Origin: Paenibacillus polysaccharolyticus
GTDB taxonomy: Bacteria > Bacillota > Bacilli > Paenibacillales > Paenibacillaceae
DNA: 64,000 nt
NCBI RefSeq assembly: GCF_900102085.1
Contig: NZ_FMVM01000002.1
Coordinates: 1-64,000, forward strand
Reading direction: 5' to 3'
Below the pieces are notes generated by a model. It was given only the letters and a program-made list of their open reading frames with translations, was not told where the DNA came from and ran no database searches. Both the position numbers and the translations under genes were made by a program. Positions 8,910 to 17,284 of this stretch are shown in pieces (the stretch's first letter is position 1; each line of letters opens with the position of its first letter).

Positions 8910-9272
8910 ATGATGAATCATCAAACGTTAGGTCAGATCCAAATATCCGATGAAGTCATCTCTAAAATGGTCGGTAAAATAACAGGTGCTACCCGTGAAA
9001 TTTCTTCCATGTCGGCTGGATTGGTTGAAAGTATTGGCAAAATATGGAGCGGTCGTAGCGGGCATAACGGTATTGTCATTCGCAGAGTAGACAATAGCGT
9101 GGAGATTAACGTGAAAATCATTGTTCATTACGGTAGTAAAGTACACGAGGTTTGCAGAGAGTTACAGCAAAAGGTCATTGACCAGGTTGAACATCTTACT
9201 GGGATATCCATTCAAGCGGTGAACGTTTTTGTAGATGGCATGACATCCGAAGCATATCCGTCCAAATCTTAA
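8910..9272 (+). CDS. Asp23/Gls24-family envelope stress protein
   Basis: A 120-aa protein, start ATG 8910, chosen because GGAGG lies 8 nt upstream; the ATG at 8895 overlaps that site. The sequence fits the Asp23/Gls24 (DUF322) family: ISDEVISKMVGKITGATREI, then GIVIRRVDNSVEINVKIIVHYGSKVHEVCRELQQKVIDQVEHLTGI, ending in VNVFVDG. Family members are small cytoplasmic proteins induced by alkaline or cell-envelope stress; some bind a membrane anchor (AmaP). No amaP-like partner lies nearby, so this is a stand-alone copy, apparently under its own operator. Confidence 0.85.
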   Translation: MMNHQTLGQIQISDEVISKMVGKITGATREISSMSAGLVESIGKIWSGRSGHNGIVIRRVDNSVEINVKIIVHYGSKVHEVCRELQQKVIDQVEHLTGISIQAVNVFVDGMTSEAYPSKS

Positions 9273-9319
9273 GATCGAAGAGAAGAGAGCTTACTAAGCA
9301 TACATGAGGAGTGATCACC

Positions 9320-9928
9320 ATGAGCCAAATATCTATTTATAAAGCAAATCCGCAAACCGCCGTCGGAGGAAAACTAACGGAGATGGCGCTTGATTACATG
9401 AAATATTCATTGGCGGGTTCCAGGGAGCCCGCAGTTATAGATAAGACCTTCCAGAAGCTCTGGAAGTCCCGAAATAATCGGTTTAGTCACGAGTACGCTT
9501 ACGAAGCGGTTCGGGAGGGGAAAACACTCGGCATGATCATGTGTTATCCAACGACACTGATGAATAAGCTGGCATGGCCGACGTTTTCACAGCTGTTTGA
9601 CATACACAAATGGAAGCTGATCGGATACAACCTGCGTAACTGGAAGGAGTTTTATACGATGGTGACGTTAAAAGAGGCAGAGAACGATGAATATCACATC
9701 GGAATTATTGCCGCTCTACCAGAAAGCAGGGGGCTTGGGATCGGGACAGAATTGATCCGTCATGCGGAGAAACAGGCGCTTCTGCAAGGATTTGCAAAGT
9801 CTTCCTTAACCGTCAAACAGGAGAATGCAGGTGCCATCAAGCTCTATGAACGTCTGGGGTACAACAAAGTGGGAGTGATTAGTAAACCTGCTGTATCCAT
9901 GTATCGAATGTCGAAAGCACTTCACTGA
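9320..9928 (+). CDS. GNAT-family N-acetyltransferase
   Basis: A 202-aa protein. The acetyl-CoA binding motif is clear at about residues 138-150 (PESRGLGIGTELIRHAE), and the C-terminal half has the NAGAIKLYERLGYNKVG signature of GNAT fold enzymes. The first 60 residues (ALDYMKYSLAGS, FSHEYAYEAVREGKTLGMIMCYP) form the usual first strands. The ATG at 9320 has GAGGAG 8 nt upstream and is preferred over GTG 9311. Acceptor substrate unknown. A short inverted repeat overlaps its stop codon, but it lacks a T-run. Confidence 0.85.
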   Translation: MSQISIYKANPQTAVGGKLTEMALDYMKYSLAGSREPAVIDKTFQKLWKSRNNRFSHEYAYEAVREGKTLGMIMCYPTTLMNKLAWPTFSQLFDIHKWKLIGYNLRNWKEFYTMVTLKEAENDEYHIGIIAALPESRGLGIGTELIRHAEKQALLQGFAKSSLTVKQENAGAIKLYERLGYNKVGVISKPAVSMYRMSKALH

Positions 9929-10014
9929 ATGAAGTGATCTCATATGGTATAGTAGAATGAGTTGTTATTTAAAATGACTACGACGTTAACACGATACCAA
10001 ATGAGGTGTAATCC

Positions 10015-10620
10015 ATGTATCAATATAAGGATCAGGAATATGAGGGCGTTCACTTTGAGGGGCGGGATTTGCGTTACGGCGAGCTAATTAGCTGTGTGTT
10101 CAAGCATTGCACGTTCATGAATGCCTCCATGGAAGAAGTCGAAACAAGCCATTGCCGTTTTATTGAATGTGATTTCAAAGGGGCATCCATGAATGGTTCC
10201 ATACATACGGAGTCTGCATTTGAGAATTGCCTGTTTGGGGGTGCCAACCTGTTTGCTTCCAAATTTACAGCTTGCAAGATGACGGGATCGGATTTTTCCG
10301 GTGCCCAGATGGACGGCATTACACTTGTCAAAGGAGATTGGTCTTATACCAATCTGAGATATACGCGACTTGGGAGACAGGATTTGCGAGGGATTCGTTT
10401 TTTTGAAGCGGATCTGGCTGAATCCGATTTAAGCAAAGCGGATTTGCGTGATTGTGACCTCACGAGAGTATCCATGAGTAAGGTAAAGCTACAGGGTGCG
10501 GATTTGCGGGGGGCAATCTTGGATGGCATTGATCTGAAATCACTAGATTTAAAGGGTGTACGTATGGATCGCGAACAGGCGGTTCTGATTGCACGCTCCT
10601 ATGGAGCGAAAGTAGACTAG
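10015..10620 (+). CDS. Pentapeptide-repeat protein
   Basis: 201 aa made almost entirely of A(D/N)LXX-type pentapeptides, for example ANLFASKF, ADLAESDLSKADLRDCDL and ADLRGAILDGIDLKSLDLKG. This predicts a right-handed quadrilateral beta-helix. Some members of the family (Qnr, MfpA) mimic DNA and protect gyrase; most have no known role. It lies just before a TetR gene on the same strand, but the 120-bp gap has no clear shared promoter. A second, more diverged pentapeptide protein is at 32955. Confidence 0.85.
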   Translation: MYQYKDQEYEGVHFEGRDLRYGELISCVFKHCTFMNASMEEVETSHCRFIECDFKGASMNGSIHTESAFENCLFGGANLFASKFTACKMTGSDFSGAQMDGITLVKGDWSYTNLRYTRLGRQDLRGIRFFEADLAESDLSKADLRDCDLTRVSMSKVKLQGADLRGAILDGIDLKSLDLKGVRMDREQAVLIARSYGAKVD

Positions 10621-10740
10621 CTTGACCTCTGATTTGAAATGGACATCATCACTTTTGACTAATCAGAAAAAGAACCAAAGTCACGTACCTATGACCAAAA
10701 TAAAAAGTAATAGTCTATTCGTTCCGAGGTGCCGTTAGAG

Positions 10741-11307
10741 ATGAAAAATGAGAAGTTAACATTTAAGCAAAATCGAATGCTTGCCATTCTGGATGAAGCC
10801 ACAAAATTACTGATCGAGAAGCCCAATGCGTCGATGAACGACATTGCTGAAGCCGCGAACATCGGAATTGCCACATTACATCGATATGTGGAGAGCCGTG
10901 AGCAACTGATGATTCACTTGGCGATGCGTGCAATTGATGTTGTTAACGAGACGTTGCAACACGTCAAGCTCGATGAGGAGCGGGTTGAACACTATATCCC
11001 GGAGCTGATTGAAGCGCTAATTCCACTTGGGGATAAGATATATTTTCTGGCTCACGATGCAACCGTCAATTATAATGCCGAGATTGAAGGGGCCGATCAG
11101 AAGCTGAGACAACCGGTGCTTCATGCCATTGGTATACTTCAAGAAAAAGGCTTTTTTCGTTCGGATGTGGACAAAACGTGGATTGTAGATGTTCTGTATT
11201 CAATTCTTTTCTTGACGTGGCAACAAGTGATCCATGGCAATATCGCCAGAAATGCTGCGCCTGCACTTGTTGTGGACACGTTCTATCACGGTTTTGTTAC
11301 GAGATGA
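10741..11307 (+). CDS. TetR/AcrR-family transcriptional regulator
   Basis: 188 aa. The N-terminal HTH is MNDIAEAANIGIATLHRYVESREQLMIHL (about residues 34-62). The rest is an all-helical ligand/dimer domain with no special motif. GAGGTG lies about 9 nt before ATG 10741, which is therefore preferred to the in-frame GTG at 10729. The gene is followed by a terminator and has no obvious regulated partner on the same strand. The closest candidate target is the pentapeptide gene upstream. Confidence 0.85.
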   Translation: MKNEKLTFKQNRMLAILDEATKLLIEKPNASMNDIAEAANIGIATLHRYVESREQLMIHLAMRAIDVVNETLQHVKLDEERVEHYIPELIEALIPLGDKIYFLAHDATVNYNAEIEGADQKLRQPVLHAIGILQEKGFFRSDVDKTWIVDVLYSILFLTWQQVIHGNIARNAAPALVVDTFYHGFVTR

Positions 11308-11381
11308 GCTGAAAAAGAAGCAGGATATCAAGCATTTTTACGTTGTTGCTTCTATGGAGTGTTAAACAAGTGCACAGCAAA

Positions 11382-11407
11382 AGCCGCAGATGAAACTGCG
11401 GCTTTTT
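11382..11407 (+). terminator. Terminator after tetR-type gene
   Basis: Perfect 8-bp stem AGCCGCAG / CTGCGGCT, 6-nt loop, then TTTTATATTT. It separates the tetR-type gene from the convergent dapA-like gene. Confidence 0.85.
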
Positions 11408-11463
11408 ATATTTCGACCTATGGCTATCTGTGGCTATGTTCTATAGAGGTGTTCCACTTAATT

Positions 11464-12333
11464 TTACAGTGCAATCTTTGCTTTTAATTGTTCAGATGCT
11501 GGCATGAGAGGCAGGCGCAGCTGTGCAGAAGCGATAATGCCTTGCTGCGCAAGCAGATGTTTCAGCATGGCAGGCGCAGGCTCTTCGAAGAGATTCTTAA
11601 TGAACGGAAGCAACTGCGTATAGAGACGGTAGGCATCTTCTTTTTCATCAGCCACAAAACGGTTATACACTTCCAGGAACCGCTCTGGATTAATACTAGC
11701 CGATGCCATCATGCCGCCGGCTGCACCTCTCGTTAACATATCGAAGAAGAAGGTATCATCTCCACACAAAATGGGCTTCGAGCCGCAACGTACCAGTTCG
11801 GTCATAAGATCGAGGTTATTTGTGCTATCCTTAAGACCAATAACACCATCGATGTTCATAATTTTTTTCATCATATCTATGGAAACTCTAACCCCTGTAC
11901 GGGCTGGAATTTCGTATACCATCACGGGTATGCCCACGCTGGCTGCCATGCGGAAGTGCTCGTAAATGCCCTCTTCCGTGGGTCTGTTATAGTATGGAGT
12001 AACGACAAGAACAGCATCGGCTCCGAGTGCGGCAGCTTTCTTGGTTCTTGCCACCGTTGAAGCGGTATCATTGGTTCCAGTTCCAACCATAATGGGTACG
12101 GAGGAGTTGATGCTGCTCAGAGTTTCCTTCGCGGCCTTCACAAGCTGTTCTACTTCATCCCATGTCACGGTAGGTGACTCTCCAGTCGTACCATTAATCA
12201 CCAAGCCATGAATGCCACTGTTAGCCATAACTTTGATGTAGTTTTGGAACGAAGGAAGATCAAGTTCGCGTTCTTTGGTAAAAGGTGTGATTACAGGTAT
12301 ATAAATACCTTGAATCTGTTGTTCGGTTAACAT
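11464..12333 (-). CDS. dapA: DapA-family lyase (4-hydroxy-tetrahydrodipicolinate synthase-like)
   Basis: A 289-aa TIM-barrel aldolase of the DapA/NanA superfamily. Key residues: T49-T50 in NGTTGES, Y140 in MVYEIPARTG (with R144 after it) and the Schiff-base lysine K168 in IGLKDST. All match a working dihydrodipicolinate synthase, which condenses pyruvate with aspartate semialdehyde for lysine/diaminopimelate synthesis. ATG 12333 has GGGGG 7 nt upstream; the frame extends to 12375 without a good ribosome site. It is divergent from a LysR gene and not in a lys operon, so it may be a second copy or a related lyase for another 2-keto acid. Confidence 0.8.
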   Translation of the reverse strand: MLTEQQIQGIYIPVITPFTKERELDLPSFQNYIKVMANSGIHGLVINGTTGESPTVTWDEVEQLVKAAKETLSSINSSVPIMVGTGTNDTASTVARTKKAAALGADAVLVVTPYYNRPTEEGIYEHFRMAASVGIPVMVYEIPARTGVRVSIDMMKKIMNIDGVIGLKDSTNNLDLMTELVRCGSKPILCGDDTFFFDMLTRGAAGGMMASASINPERFLEVYNRFVADEKEDAYRLYTQLLPFIKNLFEEPAPAMLKHLLAQQGIIASAQLRLPLMPASEQLKAKIAL

Positions 12334-12392
12334 CGTATTACCCCCAAATGTATGTTGGAATTCCATTTCATTCACTTTACCATGGGAAAAGG

Positions 12393-12429
12393 TATCATAG
12401 TTAGCTATAATAGATGATAGGTGTTATCA
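12393..12429 (+). promoter_or_regulatory. LysR-type box between dapA-like and lysR-type genes
   Basis: The 122-bp divergent gap has interlocked dyads: TATCAT (12393) / ATGATA (12414), and TGATA-GGTGT-TATCA at 12415-12429. The second has the size and form of a LysR-type recognition box. A TATAAT lies at 12406-12411, without a clear -35. This fits a LysR protein that controls both itself and the divergent gene. Confidence 0.4.
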
Positions 12430-12455
12430 ATAATTTCGATGATGTGAGGGAATAA

Positions 12456-13361
12456 ATGATGGATTTGAATTATTTTCAAACCTTTCGTGAGGTGGCATTG
12501 AGGCAGAGCTTTACCAAAGCGGCCGAAGAGCTTGGTTACGCCCAGTCAAGTGTGACAACCCAGATTCAAAAGCTGGAGAAAATTTATCAGGTCAAACTAT
12601 TCGAACGTTTTAATAACAATAAAATCCGGCTTACTTCGGCTGGAGAAGAGCTGTTTAAGTTGTCTGGACAGCTTCTGGAGATATTTGAACATTCTCAGGA
12701 GAAGCTGACCAAACAGGGCGGCGGATCACTTACCATTGCTACGATGGACTCGCTTGCTTCTTATTATCTGCCGGTGCCCATTCAAACGACACGTAAACAA
12801 TATCCCGAGCTAGGCATTCGGCTACAGACCGATCGGGAAGATCTGATTCTACAAAAAGTCAGAGAAGGGGAGGCAGACGTGGGTCTTATTCTGGCCAATG
12901 CTTCACCGGAATCCGGATTACAATGGATTACGATTCGCGAGGAACCGCTGGTGCTTATCGTGAATTCAGACCATCCACTTACAGCTAAATCCGAGGTAAC
13001 ATTGAGTGATTTAGCCGATGAAGAATGGATCATGCCGGAGGATTCGTGCAATTACAGGCAGTTGCTGGAGAAAGTGCTTAGAACCAACGCTATTCCCTAC
13101 AAAGTGGGACTTGAGCTGGGAAGTCCTGAGGCCATTAAACGAAGTATTATGGCTGGGCCGGGCATCTCGCTTTTACCTCGTATGATTGCCATGGATGAGA
13201 TCCAACGACAGAAGCTCTCGGTATTACCACTGGTTCATACGGACTTTACACTGGAAATTCAGCTTGTTATTCATGCCCGCAAATGGATATCGCATGCACT
13301 GCAACAATTCATCACGAATCTGGGTGCCAAAGAGTCCGATTGGTTGCCTGCAAAGGCATAA
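12456..13361 (+). CDS. LysR-family transcriptional regulator
   Basis: 301 aa. The N-terminal winged HTH (MDLNYFQTFREVALRQSFTKAAEELGYAQSSVTTQIQKLE, residues 2-41) and effector domain (about 90-295) are of normal length for the family. Transcribed away from the dapA-like gene, the classical LysR arrangement. That gene is therefore the best candidate target. The next ATG (12459) is equally possible as start. Confidence 0.88.
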   Translation: MMDLNYFQTFREVALRQSFTKAAEELGYAQSSVTTQIQKLEKIYQVKLFERFNNNKIRLTSAGEELFKLSGQLLEIFEHSQEKLTKQGGGSLTIATMDSLASYYLPVPIQTTRKQYPELGIRLQTDREDLILQKVREGEADVGLILANASPESGLQWITIREEPLVLIVNSDHPLTAKSEVTLSDLADEEWIMPEDSCNYRQLLEKVLRTNAIPYKVGLELGSPEAIKRSIMAGPGISLLPRMIAMDEIQRQKLSVLPLVHTDFTLEIQLVIHARKWISHALQQFITNLGAKESDWLPAKA

Positions 13362-13406
13362 AGTTAAGCAATTATTGGCGTATTTAATAAATGAAGAGCA
13401 ACTTCT

Positions 13407-13463
13407 AAAAACTCTTGATCGGTTTCTCGCATTAGATGCGAGGGGCCCATCGAGAGTTTTTTT
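13407..13463 (+). terminator. Branched terminator after lysR-type gene
   Basis: Outer stem AAAACTCTTGAT / ATCGAGAGTTTT (one T-G pair) encloses an inner perfect hairpin CTCGCAT-TAG-ATGCGAG. A run of seven T ends the outer stem. Functions as an intrinsic terminator. Confidence 0.75.
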
Positions 13464-13678
13464 GATTTATGAAGAGATTCAGATATTGATAGTGTTCAGA
13501 ATTTAAGATTTAAAACTTCCAAAAAATGATATAAATTTCTATTAGATTCAAATCATTACCAAATTAAGACAAAGTTAGAGTGGAGGAGGACGACAGAGAA
13601 CAAGTAGTTATATCTTGCACATATTCATAATCTTAACCAACGGGTTCCAACAAAATTAACTTCATGAGGAGGAATTAT
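13464..13678 (+). other. AT-rich non-coding leader before the GT2 operon
   Basis: The gene-free stretch from the lysR-type stop to the GT2 start is 317 bp (13362-13678). Apart from the terminator at 13407-13463, it holds AT-rich sequence, a GGAGGAGG at about 13580 with no long frame after it, and the AGGAGG of the GT2 gene. I see no clear promoter or riboswitch fold. Confidence 0.4.
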
Positions 13679-14833
13679 ATGCTTTACACGATTATTGTAC
13701 CGGTCAATCAGGACTATAACATTCTGAACCTGTTTACAGACTCGCTGCTTCGAACAGTCGTCCCATCAACACAAATTATTTTTATCAACGATGGATCTGG
13801 CTCTGTCGTCTTCCAGCACCTGGATAAACTCAAACAAGAGGTTGGAGAAGGTGTGACCATTGATATTCTTCAGCATGACTTTCCGCTTGGCTGCGCCGTA
13901 TCCATTAACAGCGCCCTGAATCTTGCTAAGGGAGAATATATCTTTTTCCTCGACTCCGACACGATATTGCAGCCTCATTGGCAAACGATGATGAAGGAGA
14001 CACTCGACACGGATATTACGATCGGTATGATCGGAGGCGTACTGTTGTATCCGCAGACTGGCGGTGTGCAGCATTGTGGTATCGCCTTTGCTGTCTCGAT
14101 TGGACGCCATCTTTTTCTGAACGCATCCCCGGATGATATCCCGAAGGAGACATTCTCCGTGCAGCTTGTTGTATTTGCGATGTTTGGCATGAAACGGGAA
14201 GTTTATGAGACGATTGGCGGCCTGGATGAAAAGTTTTTCAACGGATATGAAGATTTTGATTATCAGATGCGCGCCAGAGAAGCGGGTTATGATACGGTTA
14301 TTAATCCTAACATTCAAGCCTATCACTGGGAACGAAGCAGCGGTATTCATCGCAATTTTAACCGCAAGAACAATCTGGCACGATTTTGGAAAAAGTGGGG
14401 AAGTCAGATCGAAGCCGATGTATGGCCCTTCGTATTCAGTCATCTAAAGGAGCAATTGCATCATCAACGCGAATATGAGCATCTGCCAATGATCGGTATA
14501 GATCTTGCCGAGGTTCGAAGTGATGCGGACACGTTCTGGAGCAAGCTTGACGAGGCAGGTATCGCGCCCCTTGCCGACGTGCGAGACTACTCCAACCGCT
14601 TTAACTCAAATGGAGCCATATGGCTACCCCAAGTATTAGGCAAGGAGTTAATTCATAGCGAAAATCGGTTGCTGTTTCTGGTGGACAACTTCACTCGATT
14701 GTTGGAGAACCGCTATTGGATCGAAATGAGGCATGCACATAGAGCCAAGGATCTAATTATTGACCTCTACGGTAACGTAATTACGATGGATCGCATCTAT
14801 GATGGATGTTGGCCGGGCACGAAAGTGCGATAA
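13679..14833 (+). CDS. Family 2 glycosyltransferase
   Basis: 384 aa. GT-A fold at the N-terminus: YTIIVPV, FINDGSGS (nucleotide-sugar site), FLDSDTIL (the DxD-type metal site), then GLDEKFFNGYEDFDYQMRAREAGYDTVINP with acidic catalytic residues, and YHWERSSG. The last 130 residues have no motif that I recognise and include an RDYSNRFNSNGAIWLP region. AGGAGG lies at a normal distance before ATG 13679; the upstream ATG at 13664 overlaps that site. First gene of a four-gene operon with an aminotransferase, a dehydrogenase and an MFS exporter. The sugar donor is unknown. Confidence 0.88.
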   Translation: MLYTIIVPVNQDYNILNLFTDSLLRTVVPSTQIIFINDGSGSVVFQHLDKLKQEVGEGVTIDILQHDFPLGCAVSINSALNLAKGEYIFFLDSDTILQPHWQTMMKETLDTDITIGMIGGVLLYPQTGGVQHCGIAFAVSIGRHLFLNASPDDIPKETFSVQLVVFAMFGMKREVYETIGGLDEKFFNGYEDFDYQMRAREAGYDTVINPNIQAYHWERSSGIHRNFNRKNNLARFWKKWGSQIEADVWPFVFSHLKEQLHHQREYEHLPMIGIDLAEVRSDADTFWSKLDEAGIAPLADVRDYSNRFNSNGAIWLPQVLGKELIHSENRLLFLVDNFTRLLENRYWIEMRHAHRAKDLIIDLYGNVITMDRIYDGCWPGTKVR

Positions 14834-14888
14834 CTTAATCATTCAGGTTGTGATACACCACTATTAAGCCATAGGGAGGTACTTCAAA

Positions 14889-16175
14889 GTGAGCGATGAA
14901 AAAAGCACGCTGGATCGTGCCGCAAGATTTACTCAAAATCTGGAGTGGCTGCAGAAGGTTGAAAAGGTTATTCCGAGCGGGTGCAGTACACTAGCCAAAG
15001 CGCCAGAACGCTTATTTCCGGGACATACTCCGGTCTGCTGTGCGGAAGCATATCATTCCCGATTCACGGATATTGACGGTAATGAATGGCTGGATTGTGA
15101 GATGGCCATGGGCACGGTTCCTTGGGGGCATGCCAGACGAGAAATTCAGCTTACGGTCATTCATCAGTTAAAAAAAGGGACAGGCTTTTCACTTCCAGCG
15201 GATATTGAACTGGAGTGTGCCGAGTTAATTCTGGAGCGGTTCGAGGGACGTTATCCATCCCTGCGCTTCACCAAGAGCGGTGCAGACGCAGTAAGTGGAG
15301 CGGTGCGGCTGGCCCGTGCGGGAAGTGGTAAAAGCAAGGTCATTGCAACAGCTTACCACGGGTGGCATGATTGGTCCGCATATGGTTATTACGGCAGTCA
15401 GACCAAAGAACGCGGCATTCCGGTGGATATTGAGCGTTCCACGATTTGGGTGAATAAGGCTTCCTATACTAACATTCGGGAACACACTTCATCTATGGAT
15501 GATATCGCTTGTATTGTCTTGTGCCCCAACGAGTGGAATAAAGAAGAACTGGAGAAGGTAGTGAATTTATGCCGCACTCTGGACATCATTATTATCTTCG
15601 ACGAGGTTACTTCGGGAATACGAATGGGCAAACAGGCGACTGCAGGAGAGTATGACATCTGGCCGGACTTGCTCTGCATTTCCAAGGGCATGGCCAACGG
15701 ACTTCCGCTTGCGGCAGTAATGGGGCCAGAGCATCTCATGTCCCTTGCAGGACAGGTGAGATTCAGCAATGCGCATTCCAGCGAGACCACAGCACTTGCG
15801 GCGGCTATTGCTTGCGAAAGGTTAATTAAAAATGCCAAAGTCTGGCCCACTTGGCGTGAACCCGCTACACGGATCATGAAACGACTGGAATCGGAACTTG
15901 TGCTGCTTGGTCTTACGGAACAATTAGCCTTAAAGGGAACCTACGCGAGCTTTTACATTCAGTCCCTAGATGAGCAAAATTTTCAGACGGACCCGTTCCG
16001 CGAATTTATGGTGAAGAAGATGGCTCATTACGGCATTTTCACCAAAGGTTACTTTATTTTCTCGGATACGCATACGCGGGAGGAATTGATTTGGGTGGAG
16101 GATGCACTGCTTCAGATCTTGTCGGACTGGAAAGAAATGCAGAAGCTTGAACATCTGAAATATGCCAATCTGTAA
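14889..16175 (+). CDS. Class III aminotransferase, glutamate-1-semialdehyde aminomutase-like
   Basis: 428 aa with GTG start, GGAGGT 7 nt upstream. PLP enzyme of the HemL-like branch: SGADAVSGAVRLARAGSGK (phosphate/cofactor loop), AYHGWHDW, IIFDEVTSGIRMG (the Asp that contacts the pyridine nitrogen) and K266 in SKGMANGLPLAAVMG (Schiff base). It is not next to other heme genes, while it sits between a glycosyltransferase and a sugar-alcohol type dehydrogenase. A role as amino-sugar or amino-polyol transaminase in a biosynthetic operon is thus more likely than tetrapyrrole synthesis (inference). Length is typical. Confidence 0.88.
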   Translation: MSDEKSTLDRAARFTQNLEWLQKVEKVIPSGCSTLAKAPERLFPGHTPVCCAEAYHSRFTDIDGNEWLDCEMAMGTVPWGHARREIQLTVIHQLKKGTGFSLPADIELECAELILERFEGRYPSLRFTKSGADAVSGAVRLARAGSGKSKVIATAYHGWHDWSAYGYYGSQTKERGIPVDIERSTIWVNKASYTNIREHTSSMDDIACIVLCPNEWNKEELEKVVNLCRTLDIIIIFDEVTSGIRMGKQATAGEYDIWPDLLCISKGMANGLPLAAVMGPEHLMSLAGQVRFSNAHSSETTALAAAIACERLIKNAKVWPTWREPATRIMKRLESELVLLGLTEQLALKGTYASFYIQSLDEQNFQTDPFREFMVKKMAHYGIFTKGYFIFSDTHTREELIWVEDALLQILSDWKEMQKLEHLKYANL

Positions 16176-16219
16176 GGAAAGTAACACGAAAATTTATGAT
16201 ATGACCAGGAGGATATCTC

Positions 16220-17251
16220 ATGAAAGCACTCGTATATCAAGATTTGAAACAGGTGGAGCTACAAGAGATTGAGGAGCCCGTCATTCAAAGACCGAATCAG
16301 GTCAAAGTGAAAATCTATGGATCAGGGATCTGTGGAACAGATTTGAACATTGTTAAAGGTAAAGTCCCGGCAAACAAAGGAACCGTTATCGGTCACGAGG
16401 GCGTAGGAACTGTGGTCGAGGTGGGAGATGAAGTAAGGGGTATTCGCGTAGGAGATCGGGTTCTCGTGGACCCGACGCAATCTTGCGGACACTGCTCGTA
16501 TTGCCGTGAAGGCTTGTTCATTTACTGTGAAAATTTCGATGACTACCAAGTAGGAATGACCACACACGGAACGTTTGCCGAATACTTTGTGGGAGATGAA
16601 AAATATATCTATCCGATTCCCGATTCCATGAGCTGGGAAGCGGCCATGATGATTGAACCTCTGGGTTGTGTGTTGCAAACATTCATGAAAGCAGGCGTGA
16701 AGCCAAGTGATTCTGTACTCGTGCTGGGGTCAGGCGCCATTGGTTCGCTGTGTCAGCTGGTGAGCAAACGACTGGCAAGACTTACGGTGGGTACTGAGAT
16801 TGATCCTTATCGCAAACAATTCGCAGAAGGGGTCGCTGATTATGTCTACTATCCGCAGGATCTAACACTGGACAAAGTATATGAGATCAACAATAACAAA
16901 AAGTTTGATATCGTTGTCGATGCTGTAGGGAATCAGCTTCATGTCGGGTTTGAGATGATTGCTAAAGGCGGCCGGATCATTCCGATGGGGTATGACGACA
17001 GTTACGAAGTGACTTTTAAATCAACCCATGTCATTAACGATGGACTCAGTATTATTGGTGCGGTAGCTGTACACTCCATGATCAGCACGGCGTTGAAATT
17101 CGCGCAAAGCATTCCTGAGCTAGGGCAGATGGTAACAGCCAAAGAATTTTTGACGGACTATGAGCAGGCTTTCAATGGCACCATCGGTTATGACCTGCGA
17201 AGCGGGGAGAAGTTGCCGATGAATTCGGTGAAGACCGCATTGATTCTGTAA
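16220..17251 (+). CDS. Zinc-dependent medium-chain dehydrogenase
   Basis: 343-aa MDR protein. Catalytic zinc site: C38 in GICGTD, H59-E60 in GHEG. Structural zinc site: C89, C92, C95 and C103 in CGHCSYCREGLFIYC. NAD(P)-binding Rossmann motif VLGSGAIGSLCQLV at about 170-183. Family members oxidise threonine, sorbitol, other polyols or alcohols. Placed 44 bp after the aminotransferase, it would supply the keto group for transamination or act on the product. This is the third gene of the operon. Confidence 0.88.
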   Translation: MKALVYQDLKQVELQEIEEPVIQRPNQVKVKIYGSGICGTDLNIVKGKVPANKGTVIGHEGVGTVVEVGDEVRGIRVGDRVLVDPTQSCGHCSYCREGLFIYCENFDDYQVGMTTHGTFAEYFVGDEKYIYPIPDSMSWEAAMMIEPLGCVLQTFMKAGVKPSDSVLVLGSGAIGSLCQLVSKRLARLTVGTEIDPYRKQFAEGVADYVYYPQDLTLDKVYEINNNKKFDIVVDAVGNQLHVGFEMIAKGGRIIPMGYDDSYEVTFKSTHVINDGLSIIGAVAVHSMISTALKFAQSIPELGQMVTAKEFLTDYEQAFNGTIGYDLRSGEKLPMNSVKTALIL

Positions 17252-17284
17252 TAATGTAGAGCAGAGAGAAAGAAGGGATATGGA

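Noticed and set aside
13407-13463. T-box or riboswitch before the GT2 operon
   Set aside because: The structure is a closed two-layer terminator near the lysR-type stop; no T-box or known aptamer motifs were found in the 215 bp that follow.
13766-14443. 225-codon minus-strand frame
   Set aside because: Antisense to the conserved part of the GT2 gene, without a ribosome site or a recognisable motif.
14889-16175. Heme biosynthesis gene hemL
   Set aside because: The family resemblance is real, but there are no other heme genes and the operon partners are a glycosyltransferase, a polyol-type dehydrogenase and an MFS exporter; no gene symbol was assigned.
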